In this document: one piece after another, positions 1 through 6,508 of the stretch
Layout: every line of letters starts with the position of its first letter
Position numbering within the stretch: the first letter of the stretch is position 1
Assembly: GCA_018665385.1 (NCBI GenBank)
Contig: JABJDN010000152.1
Span: 1-12,266 of the forward strand
From: Phycisphaerae bacterium
GTDB lineage: Bacteria > Planctomycetota > Phycisphaerae > Phycisphaerales > SM1A02
Direction of reading: 5' to 3'
Length of the DNA: 12,266 bases
Made by a program: the position numbers and the translations under genes
Notes under the pieces: generated by a model
The model's input: the letters and a program-made list of their open reading frames with translations, nothing else
What the model was told of the DNA's origin: nothing
The model's database searches: none

Positions 1-841
1 AGTCTGTGATGGTTGCCAATACCTCAGCACCTGTTTTTATAGCGTTTTCTTGTGTTGTTACTACAACCGCAGCGCCTCCGTCTGAAATTTGGGAGGCGTT
101 TCCGGCTGTTACCGAACCGTTTTTTGAAAACGCTGGTCTAAGCTTCCCCAGGGACTCGGTCGTTGAGTCTTCCCGCACACCTTCGTCTTGTGTAACGTCC
201 GCACGCTGTTTAATTTGGTTTGCTTCAAGGGTAATTATTTCTTCGGTAAACCAGCCCTCGCTTGCGCCGCGTGCTGCTTTTTGATGCGAGCCCGCTGAAA
301 GTTCGTCTTGTGCTTCTCGGGTAATAGAAAATTCTTCGGCGACCCATTCTGCAGCATTTCCCATGCCCCAGCCTTCAAACGGACACGTAAGGCCATCATG
401 TTGCATGTGATCTATCATTGTGCCGGGCCCAAACTTAATACCGCCTCGAACGTGAGCAAGGTGTGGGGCGATGGACATGTTTTCCATACCGCCAGCTACA
501 ACAGTTTTGTTTTCTCCAGCCTTGATAGATTGCGAAGCTTGCATGACTGATTGCAGTCCACTGCCGCACACCTTGTTGACGGTAACGGCTGAAATAGTGT
601 CTGGCAAACCCGCCATAAGGGCTGCTTGCCTAGCTGGATTTTGTCCAAGACCCGCTTGCAAAACACAACCCATAATACATTCGTCAATTTCGCTAGCCTG
701 CGCCCCAGAATCTTTGAGGGCCGCTTCGATCGCCCAGGCGCCAAGTTGTGGTGCTGGAACGCGGGATAAACCGCCTAAAAAACGCCCAACTGGGGTTCTT
801 TTCGCTGCAATAATTACTGGTGTTGTTTCTGGGGTTGGCAT
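1..841 (-). CDS. Thiolase (acetyl-CoA C-acetyltransferase type), 3' end outside window
   Basis: Thiolases condense two acetyl-CoA to acetoacetyl-CoA or cleave 3-ketoacyl-CoA with CoA, in the cytosol. Reading the minus strand from ATG at 841 gives about 280 codons open to the window edge. Visible thiolase marks are the N-terminal VIIAAKRTPVGRF strand (residues 9-21), the nucleophile segment VNKVCGSGLQ with Cys92, and GNASQISDGGAAV near residues 247-259. The C-terminal His (GHP) and Cys (CxGGG) motifs, expected near residues 345-390, lie beyond the edge. Upstream is a weak purine run (AAGAAAAG) about 8 nt before the ATG. It is divergent from fbp across a 100-nt gap. The N-terminus resembles biosynthetic or degradative acetyl-CoA acetyltransferases (PhaA/AtoB-like), but substrate chain length cannot be told. 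Gene family is certain; the exact role is inferred. Confidence 0.93.
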   Translation of the reverse strand, partial: MPTPETTPVIIAAKRTPVGRFLGGLSRVPAPQLGAWAIEAALKDSGAQASEIDECIMGCVLQAGLGQNPARQAALMAGLPDTISAVTVNKVCGSGLQSVMQASQSIKAGENKTVVAGGMENMSIAPHLAHVRGGIKFGPGTMIDHMQHDGLTCPFEGWGMGNAAEWVAEEFSITREAQDELSAGSHQKAARGASEGWFTEEIITLEANQIKQRADVTQDEGVREDSTTESLGKLRPAFSKNGSVTAGNASQISDGGAAVVVTTQENAIKTGAEVLATITD

Positions 842-872
842 GGTTGTATCTTTTCTTGATTGTTGTGTGGTG

Positions 873-882
873 GTAGAATACA
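873..882. promoter_or_regulatory. Putative bidirectional -10 element, thiolase/fbp divergent gap
   Basis: GTAGAATACA sits in the 100-nt gap between the divergent thiolase and fbp genes. The plus strand reads TAGAAT (874-879) and the minus strand reads TATTCT (880-875), so both strands carry a TAnnnT -10-like hexamer offset by one base. The same 10-mer, inverted, is in the divergent gap at 4653-4662. On the minus side it would give a leader of roughly 26 nt for the thiolase. On the plus side the distance to the fbp ATG is about 60 nt. No good -35 box is visible for either direction, so this is a hypothesis. Confidence 0.4.
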
Positions 883-941
883 TCTCTCACGTTTTGGTAA
901 TTTTGGACATCGTATCAAAAACCAACTGTGTGAACTTGATT

Positions 942-1922
942 ATGAAACAGCAATGGACACAAGACAACCTTACAAGCCTTCAGAGCAGTATTCTGGCTGA
1001 AGAACAAAAACACCCTGGTGCAACAGGTGAGTTTACGTGGATTCTGTCTGCGATTTCACTCGCCACAAAAGCAATAGGGAACAAGGTTCGGTGTGCCAGA
1101 ATTCAGGATGTTATTGGTGATATTGGTGAACAAAACATCCAAGGCGAAACCCAACAAAAACTCGATGTAATTGCAAACGAAATTATTTTGCGGTGTTTGG
1201 GGGATAGGGATAACATTGGCATTCTTGCTAGTGAAGAAAACGAGACCCCATTCTTGCTTCGCAAACGAACAGATGGTGGTAAGTATGCTGTCCTTTTTGA
1301 TCCCCTTGACGGTTCTTTAAATATAGATTCGTCTGTTGGTGTTGGAACTATATTTAGTGTTTTGCGCCTGAGTGACTTAGGGTCAAGAGAAGAGGCGATG
1401 CTTCGGCCAGGAGTAGAGCAGGTGGCCGCAGGTTATGTGTTGTATGGGTCGTCCACCGTTCTAGTGTTGACCACTGGTAATGGTGTCGATATGTTTGTGC
1501 TCGACCACGCTATTGGATCTTTTGTACTCGTATCAAAAGGGTTGAAAATTCCGTCTGAAAACAAAACATATTCCATAAACGAGGCGTATACGAATAAGTT
1601 TTCTGACAACATACAATCGTATCTTCGATGGGCGCACGAAAACGAATATTCAAGTCGGTACATCGGATCCATGGTTGCTGATGTTCACCGCATTTTGTTA
1701 AAAGGCGGTGTGTTTCTATACCCGCCAACGGATACAAAACCAGAAGGAAAGCTCCGCCTCATGTATGAGGCAAACCCAATGGCAATGATTATTGAGCAAG
1801 CTGGTGGGAAGGCCGTTGCTGGTGGTGAGCGGATTTTAGAAATTAAGCCCGATGGGCTTCATCAAAGAACAGGTGTTATTCTTGGTTCTATTGACCAGGT
1901 TGATGCCGTATTACAACATTGA
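942..1922 (+). CDS. fbp: Class I fructose-1,6-bisphosphatase
   Basis: Hydrolyses fructose-1,6-bisphosphate to fructose-6-phosphate, the committed gluconeogenic step, in the cytosol with divalent metals. The 326-residue product matches the usual 330-340 aa of class I FBPases. Visible features in order: EEQKHPGATGEFTW (residues 20-33), the QGETQQKLDVIANE helix (67-80), SEE (97-99) and the metal/phosphate loop FDPLDGSLNID (119-129, with Asp120 and Asp123). The late GSMVADVHRIL segment and the EANPMAMIIEQAGGKA segment, which holds a further metal-binding Glu, follow. The frame stays open upstream to 471, but that extension lies antisense in the thiolase gene and has no family similarity. ATG at 942 gives the normal N-terminus, although no Shine-Dalgarno is visible. 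The prpD-like gene follows after 2 nt, implying cotranscription. Confidence 0.95.
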   Translation: MKQQWTQDNLTSLQSSILAEEQKHPGATGEFTWILSAISLATKAIGNKVRCARIQDVIGDIGEQNIQGETQQKLDVIANEIILRCLGDRDNIGILASEENETPFLLRKRTDGGKYAVLFDPLDGSLNIDSSVGVGTIFSVLRLSDLGSREEAMLRPGVEQVAAGYVLYGSSTVLVLTTGNGVDMFVLDHAIGSFVLVSKGLKIPSENKTYSINEAYTNKFSDNIQSYLRWAHENEYSSRYIGSMVADVHRILLKGGVFLYPPTDTKPEGKLRLMYEANPMAMIIEQAGGKAVAGGERILEIKPDGLHQRTGVILGSIDQVDAVLQH

Positions 1923-1924
1923 AT

Positions 1925-3487
1925 ATGACAACAAATACTGAAACGTTCGTTACTCTTCGAAAAAATTCAAATCAAGCATTGGGAATCGGGCAGTTTGCAG
2001 TAGATTTCATGCGTAATTCACTTGGTACCCCAAACCAAGATGTTATTGATAAAACAAAACTATTCTTCACTGACGCTGTTTTATGTGGCCTCTCTGCTAT
2101 TGCAGTCAAAACAAACGCGCCCACGGTGCTGCGTAACGAAGCGCTACAATTCACAACCGATGGTGGTGCGACCGTTTTTGGGTCTACCGCGTCGGTGTTT
2201 CCAGAAAAAGCAATTCTTGCAAACTGCGCTGCTGTTCGCGAATGGGATTCGAACGGAACTAATTTTGGGTACAACCCCGAACGCGGTCACACCGCGGGTG
2301 AGTTTGGTCATAACGACTTTTACAGCGTGCCTGTCGCCGCGGCTCAGGTTATGGGCCTTGATGGAGCAACTGCGTTAAGGGGTATGATTTTACATGATGA
2401 AATTCGCGGCCGCCTTGCTGAGGTATTTAGTTTAAAAACATACAAAATTGACCATGTTGTGCACGGTGCAATCGCATCGGCAGCTGTTTGGGGTGCAATG
2501 TGTGGTGCAACACCAGAACAAATTGAGTCCGCCATTGGCATGTCTGTGGCACACTTCATACCTTGGCGCGCTATTCGTGCGGGAAAACAACTTTCAGATT
2601 CAAAAGGATCGTCAGCGGCAATAAGTACAGAGGTTGCCATAGTTGCAATGAAGCGTGCAATGTCTGGGTTCATGGGGCCTAGGGATATTTTTCGCAATCC
2701 AGAATCTATGTTCAGGCAATTTGAAAAAACAGGTGGCGATTCACCTTTTGATGTAATGTTGTCGCATAGTGGTAGTGGGTTTGCGGTTATGGGAATGCAT
2801 TTTAAAATTGGGTTATACGAACACCAATCCGCAGGAGCGCTGCAGGGTTTATTGAATCTTGTAAAAGAGCATCCAGAAATTGCTGTGGACCCAACCACAA
2901 TCGACAATATAAAAATTACTGCATACGAACCAGCATTCGGGATTATTGGAGACCCCGCTAAGCGCGACCCGAAAACAAGGCAATCAGCGGATCATTCCAT
3001 GGTCTATATTGTTTCGGCAATGCTGCAAAAGGCGCATATGGTTATTATAGAAGAAGGCATAGGCTTCTTTTCTGCGCCAAATGATGAGCATTGGAAAAAG
3101 CTTATGCTCACTCCGTATGACTTTGATATTGATACAGTGAATTCAAGCGATACAAGAAAAATTATGGAAACTATTTTCTTTGAACATGGCGGCCAAGAAT
3201 ACGACGATAAGTATCCTGATGGAATACCTACCTCGGTCTGTATTGGTATGAAAAACGGAAACAAATACGACAGTGGTCTCATCATGTACCCAAGTGGACA
3301 CGCTAGAAATAATGTTTGTAACTTAGAGGATATATTACGAGCAAAATTTGCAATGCATGGACAAATAGCCTTGGATGATTATGGTGTCATTGTTGACAGG
3401 TGTATGGGTGTAGATTTCCTTGATACAGATGGAGTCGCCTCTATATGGGATATTGAGATCGCAGACAGACCCGTGTTCAAAAATTAA
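1925..3487 (+). CDS. MmgE/PrpD family protein, probable 2-methylcitrate dehydratase
   Basis: PrpD enzymes dehydrate 2-methylcitrate in the methylcitrate cycle that oxidises propionyl-CoA to pyruvate. The 520-aa product has the family layout: a helical N-terminal domain with a GHTAGEFGHNDFYSVPVA stretch (about residues 121-138) in the place of the PrpD 'GHPSDN' loop, HDEIRGRLAE, and SKGSSAAISTEVAIVAMKRAM (starting near 226). Further on are MHFKIGLYEHQSAGALQ (about 291-307) and SADHSMVYIVSAML (about 355-368), the usual 'ADHSxxYxVA' signature. E. coli PrpD is 483 aa, so this one is somewhat long. ATG 1925 starts 2 nt after the fbp stop; an alternative TTG at 1919 overlaps that stop. No Shine-Dalgarno is visible, so coupling to fbp is likely. 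Other MmgE/PrpD members act on different substrates (for example cis-aconitate decarboxylase), so the family is secure and the methylcitrate substrate is inferred from context. Confidence 0.85.
   Translation: MTTNTETFVTLRKNSNQALGIGQFAVDFMRNSLGTPNQDVIDKTKLFFTDAVLCGLSAIAVKTNAPTVLRNEALQFTTDGGATVFGSTASVFPEKAILANCAAVREWDSNGTNFGYNPERGHTAGEFGHNDFYSVPVAAAQVMGLDGATALRGMILHDEIRGRLAEVFSLKTYKIDHVVHGAIASAAVWGAMCGATPEQIESAIGMSVAHFIPWRAIRAGKQLSDSKGSSAAISTEVAIVAMKRAMSGFMGPRDIFRNPESMFRQFEKTGGDSPFDVMLSHSGSGFAVMGMHFKIGLYEHQSAGALQGLLNLVKEHPEIAVDPTTIDNIKITAYEPAFGIIGDPAKRDPKTRQSADHSMVYIVSAMLQKAHMVIIEEGIGFFSAPNDEHWKKLMLTPYDFDIDTVNSSDTRKIMETIFFEHGGQEYDDKYPDGIPTSVCIGMKNGNKYDSGLIMYPSGHARNNVCNLEDILRAKFAMHGQIALDDYGVIVDRCMGVDFLDTDGVASIWDIEIADRPVFKN
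3484..3487. other. Interlocked convergent stop codons in a TTAA palindrome
   Basis: The plus-strand MmgE/PrpD gene ends in TAA at 3485-3487. The minus-strand B12/MeaB gene ends in TAA read from 3486-3484. Both stops are contained in the 4-bp palindrome TTAA, so there is no intergenic space for a conventional bidirectional terminator. Any termination signal must lie inside one of the coding regions. Confidence 0.95.
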
Positions 3488-4629
3488 TCTTCTGGAATAA
3501 TGTGGTGTAGAAGTTCAATCACACCCTTACCTTGTGTTGCTATTGTTTCAAATATTTCACGGCCAGATGCTATATCGAGCAATTCTCGCACAAGTGCACT
3601 TTCACCATCGTAATCTGCTTTATTCACCACAAACAAATCGGCAATTTCTAAAATTCCCGCCTTGTCCATTTGAACTGAGTCGCCCATGCCTGGGACCAGA
3701 ACAACAACTGTCTTGTCAACAACACTTCTAATAGCAACGTCGTTCTGCCCTGCGCCTACGGTCTCTACAAACACATAGTCAAACCCTGCTCCGCCAATTA
3801 AATCAAGGATTTCGGGCAAAGTGCTGTAGTCTTCACCCACCCGAGCAAGACTTCTATAGAAAACTTTTTCGTCAACATTATTAAAGTCAACCCGAAGTCG
3901 GTCACCAAGAAGTGCGCCGCTGCTTATTGGGCTCATTGGGTCGTACGCGATAATTGCGATTTTTTTCCCGTTTCGAACTGCTTCTGTGGCCATTGCCGCT
4001 GTCAGTGTAGATTTTCCTGCACCTGGTGAACCGGTAAATCCTGTGATTGAACGTGGGCGTTTTTTAGGGGCATCAACCTCTTTGCCTTCTTCAATCAGGC
4101 TTATGTTTCTTGCAAGCATGGCTGTTTTTGAGGACGTGCCTAGATCAAGGGGGATGTGCTCTGTTGTGGCTGTAGAAACAGCCTTTACAATATCAAGCAT
4201 GCTTGTACCGGTGTGGTACACACTGCGAACACCGCATTTTATTAATGTGTCGATGTCTTCTTGGGGAATAATCCCACCTACATCCACTGTTAATTCTGGC
4301 CTGCCAACATTTTTCAACTCCTCCATAAGGCGTGGGACAAGTACGAGGTGGGAGTTACTCATCATCGAACACGCTATTACATCTGCGTCTTCGTCCCGTG
4401 CTGAAATGGCAAGGCTTCGAGGAGTTTGCCACAACCCTGAATAAATCACATGTATTCCGCTGTCTCGCAAAGCCCGCGCTATGAGTTTAACGCCTCTGTC
4501 GTGCCCGTCTAAACCCATTTTGCCAAGCAAAACACGGGGTCTATGGGGCAAGTGGCCACAGCGGTCTATTTTCTCAAGTCGTGTAGTTGGTTCTGTAGTT
4601 GGAGAAGTCATATATGCACATGATAACAT
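3484..4629 (-). CDS. Fused cobalamin-binding domain + MeaB-type GTPase (acyl-CoA mutase accessory protein)
   Basis: This 381-aa protein joins two parts. Residues about 30-155 are a B12-binding Rossmann domain of the methylmalonyl-CoA mutase small-subunit type. It contains DGHDRG (41-46), giving the DxHxxG base-off/His-on signature with His43 as predicted cobalt ligand. It also has GLWQTP (65-70), CSMMSNSH (87-94, where SxL is usual) and VDVGGIIP (115-122). Residues about 165-381 are a SIMIBI-class GTPase like MeaB/ArgK: Walker A GSPGAGKS (200-207), YDPMSPISSGALLGDRLRV, FVETVGAGQNDV (VGQSE-like switch) and the guanine motif NKAD (336-339). It ends at GKGVIELLHHIIPED, lacking the long C-terminal dimerisation arm of classical MeaB. 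The order B12 domain then GTPase is that of IcmF, but the mutase barrel is absent. ATG at 4629 is used; ATG 4611 is possible. It probably loads or protects cobalamin for an unlinked mutase. Confidence 0.9.
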   Translation of the reverse strand: MLSCAYMTSPTTEPTTRLEKIDRCGHLPHRPRVLLGKMGLDGHDRGVKLIARALRDSGIHVIYSGLWQTPRSLAISARDEDADVIACSMMSNSHLVLVPRLMEELKNVGRPELTVDVGGIIPQEDIDTLIKCGVRSVYHTGTSMLDIVKAVSTATTEHIPLDLGTSSKTAMLARNISLIEEGKEVDAPKKRPRSITGFTGSPGAGKSTLTAAMATEAVRNGKKIAIIAYDPMSPISSGALLGDRLRVDFNNVDEKVFYRSLARVGEDYSTLPEILDLIGGAGFDYVFVETVGAGQNDVAIRSVVDKTVVVLVPGMGDSVQMDKAGILEIADLFVVNKADYDGESALVRELLDIASGREIFETIATQGKGVIELLHHIIPED

Positions 4630-4652
4630 TGGAGTTACCAGTCGTTTTTAAC

Positions 4653-4662
4653 TGTATTCTAC
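4653..4662. promoter_or_regulatory. Putative bidirectional -10 element, B12/MeaB-argS divergent gap
   Basis: TGTATTCTAC lies in the 47-nt divergent gap. TATTCT (4655-4660) is a -10-like hexamer for argS, placing transcription start near 4667 and leaving a leader of only about 10 nt. TAGAAT on the minus strand (4661-4656) would serve the B12/MeaB gene with a leader of about 20 nt. The 10-mer is identical, in the opposite orientation, to the one at 873-882. Both copies are followed on the TATTCT strand by CACC, after one extra base here. No clear -35 hexamer is seen on either strand. Confidence 0.42.
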
Positions 4663-4676
4663 GCACCTAACTTCTT

Positions 4677-6506
4677 ATGACTATAAATATCCAAACTAGT
4701 ATTACACAGGCCCTCCAGAAGGGGTTTGGGGCTGTCCTGGAAACGCCGTGGGAGTCTATAGACCCTGTTCTTAAAAAATCACAGAACCAAGAACATGGTG
4801 ATTTTCAAGCAAACGGCGCTATGGGGCTTGGAAAACGCAATGGGCAAAACCCTAGGGAACTTGCGGAGAAGGTCATTGAACACACCGACTTCGACGGGTT
4901 GGTGGAATCTTCAGAGGTTGCGGGACCGGGTTTTATAAATATCCGGCTTACAAACGATGCGATTGTTATGCAGCTTGAAGCCATGAGTGGGGAGTGTCTT
5001 GGTGTAACACCAGACGCGGGCACGCACCCGGTGGCGATTGATTTGTGTGGAGTGAATGTTGCGAAACAACTTCATGTGGGTCACCTTCGAGCAACAATTA
5101 TTGGTGATACCCTCGCAAGATTGTTTGAGCGCCTAGGGCGAAAGGTATATAGAGAAAATCACCTTGGTGACTGGGGATTACCAATTGCCATGGTCTTAGA
5201 GCGATTGATTTCAAGCGGTGTTGATCTTGACTTGCTTTCCTTGCATGATTTAAATATCGCATACAAAGACTCGCAATTAGAGGCGCGCGATGATTTTAGT
5301 GGTGTTCGTGCAGCTGAAAATTTACAATCTGGGCCGCACCGGTTCGCAGAACTTGAAGAACAAAATACAGGTGCGCTTGAATCCCAAACAAAAGCCAAGG
5401 CGGTGTTAAACGCTCTTCAGCGGGGCGACGAATCACTTCACTTGCAATGGGAAAAATTGATTGATTGCACCATGCGTTCTGTGTTTGCATCGATGGATTT
5501 GTTACATGTAAAAATTGGACCTGAGCACAGCCGTGGTGAATCTTTTTACCGTGATTTACTGGGTAGTGTTGTACAGGAATTTAAAGACTCAAATTTAGCC
5601 GTGGAAGACAATGGTGCAATGGTCGTGCGTTTTAAAAACCGAGAGCGACCTATGCTTATCCAAAAATCTGATGGTGGATATTTGTACGCCACAACAGATT
5701 TGGCTGCTATGAAGTTTAGGACACAAACACTCTGCGCTGACACTGTTATATATGTGGTGGATGCTCGCCAACGTGATCATTTTAAAGATTTGTTTGATGC
5801 TGCAAAACTGATAGGTTGGGATAAGACCCCAGACGGAGAACCTATTGAATTTGTTCATATTCCCTTTGGCTCTGTGTTGGGTGAAGACAAAAAGCCACTC
5901 AAAACAAGAAGTGGTTCAAGTGTCACTCTTCAGTCACTGCTAGAAGAGGCTATAGAAAAAGGAACAGCTGAAGTCATAAAACGGGCAGAAGATCCAAAAT
6001 CTCCAACACACACTATGAGCAAGGAAGAACTTGCAACAATTGGAAGGCAGATTGGTATTGGGGCTATCAAGTATGCTGATTTATCGAGTGATTTGGTGCG
6101 GGACTATGTCTTTGATATGGATAGAATGGTTGCTTTTGAGGGCAACACGGGTCCGTACATACAATACGCCTCGGCGAGAATATCTTCCTTACTCCGTAAG
6201 GGCGGTGGGGTTACGGGGGTGGCGCCATTTATACTTCAAGAACCGCAGGAGAGATTACTTGCCTTGCAATTATTACAATACAACAACGTTTTACACGACA
6301 CAGTGAAACACCTTGAGCCACATAGACTTTGCACATGGTTATTCGAACTTACTGAGACATTTAGTTCGTTTTACCAGTCGTGTCCAGTTTTAAAGAACGA
6401 AGATCCAAAGATAGTGAGTTCGAGGCTGCGACTTGCGGATGTAACCGGGCGAATTATTATGGATGGATTGCAAGTATTAGGAATAGAAGCTCCAGAGCAA
6501 ATGTAA
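4677..6506 (+). CDS. argS: Arginyl-tRNA synthetase
   Basis: Class I aminoacyl-tRNA synthetase charging tRNA-Arg in the cytosol. The 609-aa product is complete; E. coli ArgS is 577 aa. The N-terminal Add-1 tRNA-binding domain shows HGDFQANGAMGLGKRNG (40-56). The catalytic core has NVAKQLHVGHLRAT, with HIGH motif HVGH at 133-136, then ENHLGDWGLPIAM. The KMSKS region is the ArgRS-specific form LGEDKKPLKTRSGSS (401-415) rather than a canonical KMSKS, as in many ArgRS. The C-terminal DALR anticodon domain starts around GNTGPYIQYASARI and ends with VLGIEAPEQM, a typical terminus. ATG 4677 is chosen because it gives the expected short N-terminus. There is no Shine-Dalgarno, and the predicted leader is about 10 nt. 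The VKOR-DsbA gene follows after 2 nt, so the two are probably cotranscribed. Confidence 0.96.
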   Translation: MTINIQTSITQALQKGFGAVLETPWESIDPVLKKSQNQEHGDFQANGAMGLGKRNGQNPRELAEKVIEHTDFDGLVESSEVAGPGFINIRLTNDAIVMQLEAMSGECLGVTPDAGTHPVAIDLCGVNVAKQLHVGHLRATIIGDTLARLFERLGRKVYRENHLGDWGLPIAMVLERLISSGVDLDLLSLHDLNIAYKDSQLEARDDFSGVRAAENLQSGPHRFAELEEQNTGALESQTKAKAVLNALQRGDESLHLQWEKLIDCTMRSVFASMDLLHVKIGPEHSRGESFYRDLLGSVVQEFKDSNLAVEDNGAMVVRFKNRERPMLIQKSDGGYLYATTDLAAMKFRTQTLCADTVIYVVDARQRDHFKDLFDAAKLIGWDKTPDGEPIEFVHIPFGSVLGEDKKPLKTRSGSSVTLQSLLEEAIEKGTAEVIKRAEDPKSPTHTMSKEELATIGRQIGIGAIKYADLSSDLVRDYVFDMDRMVAFEGNTGPYIQYASARISSLLRKGGGVTGVAPFILQEPQERLLALQLLQYNNVLHDTVKHLEPHRLCTWLFELTETFSSFYQSCPVLKNEDPKIVSSRLRLADVTGRIIMDGLQVLGIEAPEQM

Positions 6507-6508
6507 TT

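Noticed and set aside
471..941. Upstream in-frame extension of the fbp reading frame (157 codons)
   Set aside because: It runs antisense through the thiolase gene, has no FBPase similarity, and ATG 942 gives a normal-length FBPase.
2344..2907. 187-codon minus-strand frame inside the PrpD-type gene
   Set aside because: Shadow of a strongly supported plus-strand gene; no recognisable domain.
3986..4444. 152-codon plus-strand frame opposite the B12/MeaB fusion
   Set aside because: Antisense to conserved Walker A and cobalamin-domain codons; no family resemblance.
6380..6508. Longer start for the VKOR-DsbA gene inside argS
   Set aside because: It would overlap the conserved ArgRS C-terminus by 127 nt and add a charged non-family N-terminus; ATG 6509 directly precedes the first membrane segment.
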